Positions 1 to 10,640 of a DNA stretch of 64,000 bases are shown here, piece after piece. Origin of the DNA: Inia geoffrensis (Eukaryota > Chordata > Mammalia > Artiodactyla > Iniidae); the NCBI GenBank assembly GCA_036417435.1, contig CM070907.1:57086001-57150000 (forward strand), given 5' to 3'. The notes below the pieces were generated by a model. It saw nothing but the letters and a program-made list of their open reading frames with translations, was not told where the DNA came from and ran no database searches. The translations under genes were made by a program, and so were the position numbers. Numbering within the stretch: the first letter of the stretch is position 1; every line of letters starts with the position of its first letter.

Positions 1-59
1 ACTTCTACCTGATGAGTCACAGCCAACCGTGTCACTTATAAGCTGGCTTTGAAGGTCAA

Positions 60-480
60 TGCTGGCTATTAGAAACCCCTCCAATCTATTCTCCCCCTTA
101 CCACTTCATCACCCAGTACGACATCTTTTGCCTGAGTCCTGAAATAACTTGATCTACCATTTTCCTGTTTGTATTTGTATATGCTGTTCCTGCCATGTAG
201 AACATCCTCTCCTGTCACCTGGCTGACTCACGACCCTTCAACATAGTTCAAGCTTCACCTCCTATGTGACACCTCCCCTGATGGCCTCTATGCAGAAGTG
301 GCTGCCCTCCTGTATGCCCCCTGTATATGTACACCCTTCTTCAATCACTCCTTCACAGGCATGTGTCTTGAAGGTAGCAGCTGTCTTCTTCCCTGACTTG
401 GCCAACCACGGTGCCTGGCAAATTGCACATGCTCGACAAATACGAATTGACAGACTTGTGAATGAGTGCCTGAACTCCCA
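60..480 (+). mobile_element. L2-like LINE 3' fragment (degenerate)
   Basis: The stretch reads like a worn LINE-2 3' end in sense orientation: a run on small-town words such as ctgttcctgccatgtagaa, then tcacctcctatgtgacacctcccctgatggcc, and finally a gtgcctggcaaattgcacatgctcgacaaata segment close to the usual L2 ending (cctggcacatagtaggcgctcaataaa type). The open frames over it carry no recognisable domain. Assignment is from memory of the family and is moderate; exact ends are uncertain. Confidence 0.5.
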
Positions 481-1329
481 AAGTCCCAAGGAGGAATCCA
501 ACCCTGTGTCCAGCAGTGACAGCATCACCTGAATGAATGTGTGGCCCCTCCAGGTACCACCTCTGAAAGCAGCCCTCCTCGTTGGAATATGTACATTCCA
601 GGCCATATTTATAACAGGCTTGGGTTATAAACGTTTGAAGCATAGGCTGGAAAGAAGTCCATGGACGGCAGCTGAGCCATCCCCCTGCCTTCACAACAAA
701 CTCACATCCAAAGCAGTCAAGAAGATAAAAACCTACCTGGCTTTTTACAGAATTCAAAACCACCCGCAGCGAGCCATGGCAACACTGAATCAAGAACTGA
801 GGGCACCTCCCTCTCTGTGCTGAGTCAGTGGCCTCTGTCTGCTGTGTGCCTCACCCGGCTGCTTATAAACCACCTGAGCAGCTGGGAACAAGGAAGCTGC
901 GCGGCCCACACCCACGGGGATGAGTACTGCTCCCTCCACGTCCAGAATGGCACCCACTGTGACCACAGCCCGGGGATGGATGTGATCTCTCCTGCCTCAC
1001 TCATTCAAAGGCAAAGGGATCCATTAATCCCCAGCTCTTTCCTGTGAGTCAGGGATGGGTACTGCGTAAGATAGTAAAATCAGATTGGCAGTCAAGAAGC
1101 TCAAAATTTGGACTTGACGCTGTGATATGGGCTTTATGGTGGGTTCAAATGCCACTACACATCCAGTTACCATACATGGTGTATTGCAGATCACGTCCCA
1201 GCCTAATTTCCTCCACTTGAAGTGAAGCTAACACCCTCCTACCGGGTTGTTTGTAAGGAGGTAGAGAGATTACGGGCTGCCAGACAGCAGCTCAGAAGAT
1301 ATTGGACACCATCCCTGTCTCCTCCCCTT
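481..1329. other. Unassigned non-coding stretch
   Basis: No recognisable gene, RNA or repeat. It is ordinary mixed-composition DNA; the open frames on both strands (for example 533-823) overlap each other, have no family resemblance, and lack convincing splice contexts. Confidence 0.5.
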
Positions 1330-1435
1330 GGCCAGACGTCCCATGAACTAACTGGCTTTGTGGTTGAGGCAAGGTCCATCCTTCTCTGAGTCCTCAGTTT
1401 CTCTAGCTACATAGGTGAGCCAAATTATCCCTCAG
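1330..1435 (+). mobile_element. MIR-like fragment
   Basis: The order ctggctttgtggttgaggcaag, then tctctgagtcctcagtttctct, matches the central core of a MIR SINE (clinical phrase: last-lost bases around cctctctgagcctcagtttcctc) in sense orientation. It is diverged and short, so the call is tentative. Confidence 0.35.
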
Positions 1436-1500
1436 TTCCCTTCCAGATCCAGGGTGGGAAGGTTTTGGGTATGACAGTTTGGGGTGTGACGATTCCAGTG

Positions 1501-1570
1501 TGACTCTGTGTGTGTGTGGGTCTGTGTGTGCGTGTATGGGGGGGAGAGGGGGAGAGAGAGAGAGAGAGAG
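1501..1570 (+). repeat. (TG)n followed by (GA)n simple repeat
   Basis: A tgtgtgtgtgtg-rich run is followed by a G-rich spacer and a gagagagagaga run at about 1551-1570, then a short poly-T. It is a compound microsatellite, interrupted and thus probably only modestly polymorphic. Confidence 0.85.
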
Positions 1571-1574
1571 GCAT

Positions 1575-2315
1575 TTTTTTTTGGGGGGTTCCCTTAGTGG
1601 AATAAGGCAGATTTAAATATTTTGATTCCAACCCATTGTGTTCTCTTTGTTCTGTATATATTTTTAAAGCTTATCTTTGTCTTTTAGCTCTTTCAACAAT
1701 GCAAATCCTCACAATACAAGGTAGTTTTTCTCCCTCCCGATGACTTAGCATATAAAAAAAAGTTAAACCCTTATTCTCTGTATTTAAATCTTTGATGCTT
1801 CCGATAAAACAGGTTGGAAGGGGTTGGAACAGAAAAGCACTCCATTTATCTGACTGACTAACAGAAAGAGAAGGCAGGCTTGCTGCCCGCCAAGAAGAAC
1901 GGCGACCAGAGCGCTTGCAGGGCAGCCTTCTGTCTTGATCACTTCTCAGAACCCTGTCCCTTCTTGAATCCATGGAGTCAGCACTTCCCAAAGAGTTTCT
2001 GAAGGAACGCTGCTCTTAGGAGAGGTTCTGCAAACACTTTTTTAAACTCTTATGTTGGGAGTTCGAGAACACTTATGCGCTACTTCCCCTCTCATGGAGA
2101 TTCACATGTGTATAGTCAAGGCTCTGAGAATTCTTGCAGTGCGAGAACACGTTTAACCTGTCTAATTTGGCATTTCTCAAACGTATTTGGACACAAACCA
2201 GTGTTTTAATGGGGTTCTTCTCCTTCACGGGAAAAAAAATAAAAAGCTATTACGCCTTTCCACATATCCACACACACACACGCAATACAGAAAAACTGCT
2301 TGAAACCCTGTTCCA
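1575..2315. other. Unassigned non-coding stretch
   Basis: Mixed AT-rich DNA with no recognised repeat or gene. It has short poly-A runs around 1755 and 2230 and a small (CA)n at about 2269-2282. Minus-strand frame 1671-1991 has no family resemblance. Confidence 0.5.
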
Positions 2316-2475
2316 GGAGGCCAGCATGGGGCAGAGGTAACAGCACACATTTCAGAGTCGGATAGAGTCAGGTTCAATCCTAAATCCACCAGCAGGGTAG
2401 CCTTAGGGATGTTACTTAACTTTCCATAGCCTCAGCTTTGCCATCAGCGAAAACCCAGCTGATAATATCTAGAGT
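2316..2475 (+). mobile_element. MIR SINE
   Basis: The segment gggcagaggtaacagcac, a caggttcaatcctaaatcc B-box-like stretch, then gatgttacttaactttcc and cctcagctttgccatc follows the MIR core order in sense orientation (tRNA-related head, then the acttaacctctctgagcctcagtttcc core). Confidence 0.6.
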
Positions 2476-2722
2476 GGCGCTCGTGTGTGCCTTCGGTGAG
2501 ACGAGCCCTGCACAGAAGTATCTGCCACACAGGAATTTTTTAAATGTGACTCTCTCTCATCTCTCCCCCCTGCAAAATCACATGCGGAGACATCTGAAAA
2601 CACACTGGTCATTTTTTTAAACGCTCATAAAATTTTAAATCAAATCAAACTATTTTACATAAGAAGCCTTGATGGAATGTCATTCCATTACCGAGTCTGC
2701 AAGTTTTCTTAGAGTCATCCAG

Positions 2723-2744
2723 AAAAAAAAAAAAAAAAAAAAAG
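2723..2744 (+). repeat. Isolated poly-A tract, 22 nt
   Basis: Twenty-two consecutive A bases without an upstream SINE or L1 body and without an obvious flanking duplication. It may be the tail of a lost element or a homopolymer expansion. Confidence 0.9.
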
Positions 2745-3185
2745 GCACGGCCGCTTCCATACACCTATATGTGAAGGAGACCGAGTATTTCATACAGCTC
2801 TCTGGAATTTAATATCAAGGAATTTGCCCGTGTCAAATAGTACTTTATTTAACGGAATGTGATATCACTTGATACAGTCATAAAGTGCCTTCCTATCAAA
2901 ATACAGCTGTTATTAACATTACTAACAACTGCTTTATCCCAGTGCATTTTATTGAAGTCATAACGATGGGCACTTTTGGAATAAGTGTCCCTGGCTAATT
3001 TTCAGAGGCCTATCTCCCACAGAGAGTTCATATGGTAATTCCAGTGGGGTTTTCACCAAGGTAGAATGAAGAGTTTAAAAATGCTTCAAAGGGAGTCATC
3101 TCCAGGTCACCAATAATTAAATAGGAGCTAAAGGAACAGAATATGGAAAATGCGTAATCTTCCCTGGCTCTGAAATTTAAAAAAA
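2745..3185. other. Unique AT-rich stretch, possible conserved non-coding element
   Basis: No repeat family is recognised here. The sequence is AT-rich but complex, with several TAAT/ATTA cores (homeodomain-type), for example in the ccaataattaaatagg segment near 3110. These are traits of conserved developmental enhancers, but conservation cannot be judged from one genome. No coding frame of note. Confidence 0.25.
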
Positions 3186-3531
3186 GGTATCAGGCGGACA
3201 GTACCTTTGCAGGGAGACTTGATTTCCATCTACAGTAGGATTCCTTTCAAGCCTGGATGTCTATTCCAAAATACCCATTAAGAGTCTATGATGGACTTTA
3301 ATTATGAGAGGCAGGTGATAAGAGTGCACTCTCTCCCGTTGTCTGGGGGGGTTTAGAGCTGCTAATCACCCACTTCTAAGAGGTGCAATGTACAGATACC
3401 ACTTTAAAGAGGATGCTGGACTGCCAGGGAGGGCTTCTTACCCCACAAGTGGTGCTGACGGAAAGCAAGTTAAAATACCTTGGGGCCCTGCAAAGTGCAA
3501 TGAAGGGACCTCTTGTTAAAATCAGTGACAG

Positions 3532-3746
3532 GGCTTCCCTGGTGGTGCAGTGGTTGAGAGTCCGCCTGCCGATGCAGGGGATGCGGGTTCGTACCCCGGT
3601 CCGGGAAGATCCCACATGCCGCGGAGCGGCTGGGCCCGTGAGCCATGGCTGCTGAGCCTGCGCGTCCAGAGCCTGTGCTCTGCAACGGGAGAGGCCACAA
3701 CAGTGAGAGGCCCGCGTACCGCCAAAAAAAAAAAAAAAAAAAAAAA
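3532..3746 (+). mobile_element. CHR-type SINE, copy 1
   Basis: This is a full-length cetacean tRNA-derived SINE: head ggcttccctggtggtgcag, A-box region around tggttgagagtcc, B box ggttcgtacccc, body ending in cccgcgtaccgcc and a 24-nt A tail. A 9-bp target-site duplication, cagtgacag, lies at 3523-3531 and 3748-3756, showing L1-mediated insertion. The tRNA promoter boxes are intact by eye. Open frames over it on both strands are repeat artefacts. Confidence 0.95.
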
Positions 3747-3953
3747 GCAGTGACAGTTTTCCCATTAATACACAGTTGTTGGACCAAGGGACTCCCTCAT
3801 CGCTTCTCACCTCTGAGCCTCCAAGGCCCTTCTTCCCATCTTCAGTCACCTGCACACTGTTTGGGGGTGATTTGATGAGATGCCCTGGAAGCTAACAGGT
3901 AGCATTAGTACACACACACACACTAAAGGACAGCAGAAAAAGAAGCCCATCTT

Positions 3954-4178
3954 TTTTTTTTTTTTTTTTTGCGGTACGCGGGCCTCTCACTGTTGTGGCC
4001 TCTCCCGTTGCAGAGCACAGGCTCCGAACGTGCAGGCTCTGGACGCGCAGGCTCAGCGGCCATGGCTCATGGGCCCAGCCGCTCCGCGGCATGTGGGATC
4101 TTCCCGGACCGGGGTACGAACCCACATCCCCTGCATCGGCACGTCGACTCTCAACCACTGCGCCACCAGGGAAGCCTG
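3954..4178 (-). mobile_element. CHR-type SINE, copy 2, with internal 15-bp duplication
   Basis: Antisense copy of the same SINE: T tail first, then gcggtacgcgggcctctcac, ending ccaccagggaagcct. A 10-bp duplication agcccatctt flanks it (3944-3953 and 4179-4188). Between 4021 and 4050 the body carries two successive 15-bp units, gctccgaacgtgcag and gctctggacgcgcag, where the other ten copies have one. It sits 0.2 kb from copy 1, in the opposite orientation, and abuts a MIR. Confidence 0.95.
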
Positions 4179-4189
4179 AGCCCATCTTA

Positions 4190-4360
4190 ATAGAAGTAGC
4201 CAACTCTAGAATCAGAAAGACCTGAATTTGAATCTTGACTCCCTCACTTCCTACTGTGTGGTCTTAGGTAAGTTACTTAACCTCTCTGAGCCTCCACTGT
4301 CTGTCTGTAAAATGGAGACAAGAATACCTGCCACCTAAATTTAATGAGGCCTCTGATAAC
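4190..4360 (+). mobile_element. MIR SINE
   Basis: Clear sense MIR: agaaagacctgaatttgaatc, cttcctactgtgtggtctta, then ggtaagttacttaacctctctgagcctc and ctgtaaaatggagacaagaa. The CHR-type SINE copy 2 landed at its 5' edge. Confidence 0.8.
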
Positions 4361-4635
4361 AGGATACCTCATAATGTCATCCAGCCCTAGAAAAGCAGAA
4401 GCCTTGGAGTCTGTGTTTGTCTGACTCCATTGTTTCCTGTATAACAACTCCCTCCGCCCTGAGACAGAAACTTGCTGGAGAGGCCAGCTGAGAAAGAAAA
4501 ATGATAAATTATTCAGAGACATTAACATCAAGTCTGATGTAGGTATAAAAATAGTTACAAAACACCACAATCCTCATTTTCATTACAGCAACCTTGCCTC
4601 CCAGGGAGGAACAGGAGGGGCTAGGGTCTGGCCTG

Positions 4636-4662
4636 AGGCTGGGGCCTGGGCCTGGGGCGGGA
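4636..4662 (+). other. G-rich tract with G-quadruplex potential
   Basis: Four G-runs of three or more, separated by short loops (ggggcctgggcctggggcggg), fit the usual intramolecular G4 pattern. No other regulatory context is evident. Confidence 0.5.
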
Positions 4663-5024
4663 AAGCCTCATCAGGCTTCTATTTTGCTCTTCTAACTACT
4701 CATCTTTGAACAAAGACCAGGAAGGCACTTGCTTGTCACCTCTTTATTTTAAACCAGGCTTCGGATAGGCTGGCTTAGTTTGGAATTGACAGTATGCTCA
4801 GCTATTGGAGCAGCGAGAATTCTCTACATCTTGCCTTCTGTGAGCTCTCCAAGGATGCTGGGCCTGATCCCAAAGCTCAGATGCAAAGGAACTGGCTGGT
4901 AGGCTGCCCTGAGCCTAATCCCTCTAGGAGTCCCACGCCACGGGCCTGTGTCGCCCAGAAGGACTATGCTGTTCCCAAAGGCACATATTCTGGGAAGAGA
5001 AAAGGAAGAATCCAGCTGGAAAGT

Positions 5025-5245
5025 TAATGTTTACTAAGCACCTACTCTGTGCCAGGCACCCTGCCAGATACTTCACCTATATTGCCTCTGACAGCCCTCA
5101 CAACAAATCCCTAATTAGGTGAAAGCCTGTACATTTCACAGGTGAGGAAACTGAGATTCAGGGAAGTTAAGGGACTTCCCCCAAAGCTCCACTGAAGAGT
5201 CAGGGCTCAGACTGAGATAACCTGACTCCCAAGCTTGCTCTCTCC
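5025..5245 (-). mobile_element. MIR SINE, antisense
   Basis: Nearly complete antisense MIR: tttactaagcacctactctg, tgccaggcaccctgccagat, a ctcacaacaaatccc segment, then ggtgaggaaactgagattca and gttaagggacttccccc. Confidence 0.85.
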
Positions 5246-5840
5246 CCGACCCTCTCCAAAACAGCAGAGCATGTGGTATGAAAATGTCTTCATGAAACAT
5301 TCAGCTGCCTTTGTAGCTCCTGTTGCCTCCAGGCCAGATCTGAATGCTTACTCAGGGCTTTTTTTTTTTGGCAGGGGAGCTACATGGAAACAATTTCCAA
5401 TTCATACTTAACAAGACAGGGAAAAGGGCCTGTTCTTGGCCTGCTCCAGGTTTGGGGGAAATCTATGCTCACGCCAGGAACAGTAGGCATGGGGCGGGAG
5501 TTGAGGGAGGGTTAAATGGGAGGCCAGAATCAAACCTACTGCTTCCATGAGCCAAGGTTCTCAGAGAGTCTCTTTGGCCGACTTTGCAGGAGAGAAAAGG
5601 GGAGTGATCGGCAAGTGAGAGGAAGCCCCGGAGGACAGAGGAGGAATATGATCGTAATATTTCTTGTCCTTTTGAAAAACATATTCTCATCCTTCAAGTC
5701 TGACCCCAAACACTTCTTTCTGTTGGAATCTTGTTTTGCCTCCCCCAGACAACCGGGGTATGAGAGTTCTTTCTCAGATGTGTCTCCTTGGTGCCAGGCT
5801 GTGTTGGAGGCCTGATTAACGTTACTCCGTTTCCTCCTGA
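5246..5840. other. Unassigned non-coding stretch
   Basis: No recognisable repeat apart from a short poly-T near 5360. Plus frame 5516-5815 (99 aa) lacks domains, overlaps a minus frame and has no splice context that I find persuasive. Confidence 0.45.
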
Positions 5841-5849
5841 AAGCAGGTC

Positions 5850-5935
5850 CTGTTACTCCATATTAAAGGTGAAGGAACTAAGACTGAGAGGTTACTGAAT
5901 CTGCCAAAGGTCATACAAACTAGCGCAGTGCATCT
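5850..5935 (-). mobile_element. MIR-like fragment, antisense
   Basis: The order attaaaggtgaaggaactaag, actgagaggttactgaatct and gccaaaggtcatacaaacta resembles the antisense MIR core (gatgaggaaactgaggc ... aggtcacacagct). Diverged, short. Confidence 0.45.
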
Positions 5936-6544
5936 CAACCAGGGGCCACTCCGCCACTACAAAGAATCGTCCAGTCAATGGTGCCAAAATGGAGAACGCG
6001 TGGGCCAGTGATGGCTCAGCCAGGATTTAAGCAAGGTTGGCCTGACTCTCCAACTCACCACGTCTGATAATACTCTTCCGCTATCGTAAGAACCTTTAGG
6101 TCTAAGTGGATTCCCCTGCCCTTCTGTCCTGAATGACACCTACTGCAGGTTACAGCTCACTCAGCAAGCTTTAATGGACTGATTAATCAGGATACTCCAT
6201 AACCGTGCCAAGGATCCAGATGAGCAGCCTCACCAAAGGCAGCCAGTCCGTTCTGTAACTGAATCTTTAAAGAGGACAGTGGGTCCAGCTTCCCACCACC
6301 TGCAGGAAGCTTCTCTTCCATACTCTGACAGCCCCTGCTTGCACTCTTCCCATGATGGGGAGCTCACTCCCTTAACAGGCAGTGCAATACTTGGTAGGAT
6401 GTTCTCCCTGATGCTGAACTGAAGCCAGCTCTCCACCCAGCTCTGGCCTACCTTGGCCTCTGAAGCCCTTGGGGAAAGATTGCTGGTTAGCTCCTAAGAA
6501 ACCAGCCCCAGAGTCCTGGTCAGGTTTTCCTGATTGCTGGAATG

Positions 6545-6720
6545 GTGAAGTAGAACACAGATGTGGAGCCAGAAAGACCCGGACTCAAATCCTGGCTCCA
6601 TTGCCCAGAGAGCTGGTAACGGAGCATCGCAAGTCAGCCTGGCAGAGCTGCAATGTTCAGCACACAGTGGGAGGGGGGGTGGGGTGTGCTCAGCACATAG
6701 TAGGGATCAAATGGCCTATC
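6545..6720 (+). mobile_element. MIR-like fragment, diverged
   Basis: Starts with gatgtggagccagaaagacc and cggactcaaatcctggctcc, typical of the MIR head, then loses the core and ends with a cagcacatagtagggatcaa segment like the MIR/L2 3' end. Probably a sense MIR with an internally decayed middle. Confidence 0.5.
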
Positions 6721-7007
6721 TTAGCTGGACCTGGCACCCACTTTGCTGTGAGCTCTGTGACATCTGCTGGCCTTCCCCATGTCACATCCTCTCTCTGGCC
6801 TCTGCCTGCCTGCCTGCCTGCCTCTGGGGTCCACTTCTGAACAAGTAACTTGAATTTCACGATTATTAAGGGATGGGAAACTGAGATGAGTGACAACACC
6901 AAATCAGGAAATGACAACCATGAGAGTTACCATGGCAACACTTTAACTTGAAAAGTTCCAAGAATGTGCTGTAAATGATAGGAATTCCACCCACCCATCC
7001 CCGGCCC

Positions 7008-7071
7008 CGCCACACACACACACACACACATGCACGCACGCACACGCACGCGCGTGCGCACACACACACAC
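7008..7071 (+). repeat. (CA)n with CACG/CGCG interior
   Basis: Alternating purine-pyrimidine tract of about 60 nt: cacacacacaca, then gcacgcacgcacacgcacgc, a gcgcgtgcgc centre and a second cacacaca run. It has Z-DNA potential and is likely length-variable. It is CpG-bearing without being a CpG island. Confidence 0.9.
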
Positions 7072-7318
7072 CGGCCCAAAGGTGGGGGCCTTAGAAACTT
7101 GTTTGGTGCCTGAGACAATCACCCAAACTCTGGTGTAGAATGAATTTCCAGCCTATTTCCACCTTCAGGGGTAGGTTATGAAGGGAAATTCTCTTTCTAG
7201 GAATCTTAATTAATTTTAGCTACAAAGCACCAGTCATCAGTGCAGGCAGGTGTCGGGAGAGGCTGCACATATTCTATTAAAAGTTTTAGCTGAAAATTCA
7301 GAGACATCTGAAGATGTC

Positions 7319-7538
7319 TTTTTTTTTTTTTTTTTTTTTTTTTTTTGCAGTACGCAGGCCTCTCACTGTCGTGGCCTCTCCCGTTGCGGAGCACAGGCTC
7401 CGGACGCGCAGGCTCAGCGGCCATGGCTTACGGGCCCAGCCGCCCCGCGGCATGTGGGATCTTCCCGGACCGGGGCACGAACCTGTGTCCCCTGCATCGG
7501 CCGGTGGACTCTCAACCACTGCGCCATCAGGGAAGCCC
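7319..7538 (-). mobile_element. CHR-type SINE, copy 3
   Basis: Antisense copy with a 28-nt T tail, gcagtacgcaggcctctcac, an intact antisense B box (gggcacgaacct) and an end at gcgccatcagggaagccc. I see no clean target-site duplication, in contrast to most other copies, so one flank has changed or been lost. Confidence 0.93.
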
Positions 7539-7654
7539 GATGGTGTGTATCTTGCTCCTGCCACAAAGGAGAGTGAACGAGCTCCCCACCCCTCCACTTC
7601 CCGTGGACTAACTACAGAACAGCTCCTGCAGACGGACATCTCCTTTACGGTCAG

Positions 7655-7815
7655 GTAGATCTGGGCAGGAACCCTGGCTCCCTGACTCACTGGTGGTGGG
7701 GTGGGGGTGACCTTGGGTAAGATGTCGAACCTCTGTGAGCCCCCTTTCCTCCTCTGGAAAATGGGAAAAACAAGACCTCAGCTTGAGGGCTGTGAGGACT
7801 CAAGAGGTCATGTAG
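7655..7815 (+). mobile_element. MIR SINE
   Basis: Sense MIR: aggaaccctggctccctgac, gtgaccttgggtaagatgtc, gaacctctgtgagccccctt and a ctggaaaatgggaaaaacaa segment, then tgtgaggactcaagagg. The head is interrupted by a G-rich ggtggtggggtgggggtgac run. Confidence 0.75.
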
Positions 7816-8472
7816 GCCAAACGCAGCACAGAATTCAGCAAAGATTGAGAGGCTCTTCTTGAGAGTGGCAGACACTCTCTAGGCACTGGGGTTACCTCAG
7901 TGAACAAAACACCAACATGGCTGCCTCGTGGAGCCGCACCATGGTTCCGAGAGGCTAAACAGACAAATGGAAAACAGCCAGACATATATGAAAATGGAAA
8001 TCTGATCCCCCAAGCTCTGTAGGAACCAGCCCCCCGACGGTCAGGACTTGGTCAGTAACCTGCCAGCTTTCCTAATTTTTCCTCCTGTCCACATCAGGAC
8101 CAATGTGAAAAGACAAATATGCTTCCCAAAACAAACACAGAAGACAGCCTGCCCCCAGCTTCCTCAGGCCAACAGCCTTCAATCAAGCCTTCCCCTGTTT
8201 TCACTGTCAACCTTCCCCACTTCCCTACCTGCCTTTGAGTCTCATCGGAGGCTCATGATGGTGGCCGGCTCACTTGTGACAGCCAACTCTGAATAAAGAG
8301 CCTCTTCCTGCTCTCTGATGGGCGGTCTTTATTGATGTCCACAGTCCATATGCATAACAAAGAAGTAAATTATGGAGCACGTTCTGCCCTTGAACTGGAC
8401 CCCCAGTCCTGCCCTCAGATTATTTATTCTTAACACAGCAGCCGGAGTGATCTTGTTAAAATCGTAACACAG

Positions 8473-8686
8473 GGCTTCCCTGGTGGCGCAGTGGTTGAGA
8501 GTCCGCCTGCCCGTGCAGCGGACACGGGTTCATGCCCCAGTCCGGGAGGATCCCACGTGCCACGGGGCGGCTGGGCCCGTGAGCCATGGCCGCTGAGCCT
8601 GCGCATCCGGAGCCTGTGCTCCGCAATGGGAGAGGCCACGACAGTGAGAGGCCCGCGTACCGCAAAAAACAAACTAACAAACAAAC
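8473..8686 (+). mobile_element. CHR-type SINE, copy 4
   Basis: Sense copy with a perfect 10-bp target-site duplication aaaatcgtaa at about 8458-8467 and 8687-8696. The B box is mutated (ggttcatgcccc in place of ggttcgtgcccc), and the tail is an interrupted (AAAC)n-like run rather than pure A. These suggest an older or inactive copy. Confidence 0.95.
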
Positions 8687-8759
8687 AAAATCGTAATGCA
8701 TAGTATTGAACACCATGGAAAGAAGAAAATACACAGCAGAGTAGGAGGGGTCTGGAAAA

Positions 8760-9300
8760 CTAGGGGCAGGGAAGGGGGTTCACCAATGCAACAGGATTGT
8801 CAGGGTGGGCCTTGAGGAGAAGGTGATGGAGGAGCAAAGACTTGGAGGTGGGCAGCTAGCCATGCAGATGTCCAGGGGAAGAGCACTTCAGGCAGAAGTC
8901 ATAGCCTTGAGGCAGGAGTCGGCCTGAAGTGTTCCTACAGAGCAGGAGGTGGGGTCAGAGATGTCGGGGAGACTTGGCATGGACTCCTCCACGTTGGAGG
9001 AGTCCACCTCCTTTGTAGGTCGTGTAAGGACTATGACCTTTACTCCAAGGCCAACGGGGAGCCATTACAGGGTTTTGAACAGAGGGGTGACTCATTCCGA
9101 TTCATGTCTTCATGGGATTACTCTAGCTGCTGTGTTGAGAATGAAGTGCAAGGGGGTGAGTACAGAGGCAGGAGCCCAGTGAGGGAAGCTATGCAGTCCT
9201 CCAGATACGAGAAGATGGGGCTCTGACCACGGTGGCAAAAGTGCAGGTGGTGGGAATGGTCAGGCTCTGGATATATGTTGATTATGAGCCTAAAGTTTGG
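8760..9300 (+). mobile_element. L2-like LINE fragment
   Basis: The phrases ggtgggccttgaggagaagg, agcacttcaggcagaagtca, ggggagccattacagggttt, gaacagaggggtgactcatt and gggattactctagctgctgt follow the well-known L2-type interspersed sequence in sense orientation. It contains a 12-bp inverted repeat at 8980-9006. Frames across it have no significance. Confidence 0.6.
8980..9006. repeat. Perfect 12-bp inverted repeat, 3-nt loop
   Basis: Arms tggactcctcca and tggaggagtcca are perfect complements separated by cgt, able to form a tight hairpin. It lies inside the L2-like fragment, which suggests a local mutational (template-switch) origin. Confidence 0.9.
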
Positions 9301-9645
9301 GAGACACTGCGTTAGTGGCTTTCCTCTCCCTTTCCCTCTTCCCTCAAAAATGCAGACATCTTCACAGAACCAGGAAGCAAGCTGTGGTCCTGGTCACCCT
9401 GACAGCCCAATGACCATCGCGCTGAGTATGGAAGCCATTCCACACACACTGGCCAGGAGCTGGGGTGCCAGCGGGGCACGTCTGCTCTGGGCGTCTCCAG
9501 TGATACCCAGGCACTGCTGGTGAGTGACAGCTCCCCACATAAAGTGTGAGCAATGATAACTTCCTTGATCTAACTCTTGGCAAACAAGAGGGAACTTAAA
9601 CTGGGCTCAATCCTTCCCCGGGACCATTTAGCATCACATATCAAA

Positions 9646-10190
9646 AGCCTTAAAAAAAAAAAAGCTGCATAATCTTTGACCCAGCAATTTCAAGTAAAGA
9701 AACTGGGCTGAAGGAAATAAACAGACAAGCACATTAAAATGTTGATCTCAGCATTATTGACAGTGGTAAGAAACTGAAAACAGCAACAGGAAATTGGTTA
9801 AACAAATAATGACATATCCTTATGACGGACTACAACGTCGCTATTTAAAGTCATTTTGGAGAGAAGGTTTAATGGCATGGGGAAACACGATATACTAAGG
9901 TTGCAAAACAATATGTACAATCGGCTCCAAATGGTGGGGGAGGGGGTTGGGGGAGGGGAGTAGGATTATATGTAGACTCAATATTGGAGAGAAAACAAAA
10001 ATGCTGGGAGGAGCTACCTCTACATGGCAGGGTCATTTTCATTTGTTCTCTGGGTTATCTGAGGTTTCTAAAATTTTCTGTTGTTTACAGGTACTACTGG
10101 TGTAATCAGAAAAAAAAATCACATTAAATAAAACATGATAAACGTTATAAAATTTTCAAAGTAACATTTATCCTAGCAATAAAAATAACT
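9646..10190 (+). mobile_element. Old L1 fragment (L1M-type)
   Basis: Sense old L1 3' sequence: ctttgacccagcaatttcaa, gaaggaaataaacagacaag, a ctcagcattattgacagtgg segment, aattggttaaacaaataatg and taaagtcattttggagagaa. This is the usual order of the L1 ORF2-end and 3' region in ancient subfamilies. A G-rich tract (9934-9960) lies within it. Confidence 0.7.
9934..9960 (+). other. G-rich tract with G-quadruplex potential
   Basis: Four runs of four to five G separated by one to two bases (ggggg a ggggg tt ggggg a gggg). This is typical of the polypurine tract in L1 3' UTRs, so it is likely part of the surrounding old L1. Confidence 0.75.
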
Positions 10191-10489
10191 ACCTATTCCA
10201 CAATGTGTCATGAGGTTTAATTAGTTTGAGGACATGAAAGAAGCCTGAAGAGGACAATGTAGTAGGTGGAACTGGAATCTTTCTGTGACACTATGAAAAT
10301 GACCACTGTTTACTATGTCTAGTGTCCCCCTGCAGCTGCCACCACTGAGGCCACCACAGTACCGACAAAGAGATGCACAAATCTGATGGACTCCACTCAC
10401 TCTGATACTCCACGCGTGGTAGTCCTGAACTTGGGGAGATGAGAAGGAGGAGGAGGCAGGAAGGAAGATCAAGGTTTTAGAACCTGTGG

Positions 10490-10640
10490 GCCTTGAACAA
10501 ACAGCATCAGCATCTCCTGGGAGCTTATTAGAAATGCAGAGTCTCAGGCCCACGCTCCCGCTGACTGAATCAGAACCCATGCTTGGAAGAGTCCCCAGGC
10601 AGTGCCCATGCATGTTAAGTTTCAAAGGCCCTCTCCAGAA
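10490..10640 (+). mobile_element. MER5-like hAT (Charlie) DNA transposon fragment
   Basis: Sequence order gcatctcctgggagcttatt, agaaatgcagagtctcaggc, ctgactgaatcagaacccat and a atgcatgttaagtttc end matches the short non-autonomous MER5A/B-type elements. No transposase remains, as expected for this class. Confidence 0.65.

Noticed and set aside
3532..3620. A true tRNA gene
   Set aside because: The tRNA-like A and B boxes belong to the SINE head; the sequence does not close into an intact cloverleaf by eye and recurs with the SINE body and tail.
3532..4178. Similar peptides (for example MVESPPADAGD-type and RASHCCGLSRCRAQA-type) recurring at eleven loci, which could look like a gene family
   Set aside because: They are translations of the CHR-type SINE in various frames; the DNA repeats with target-site duplications explain them fully.
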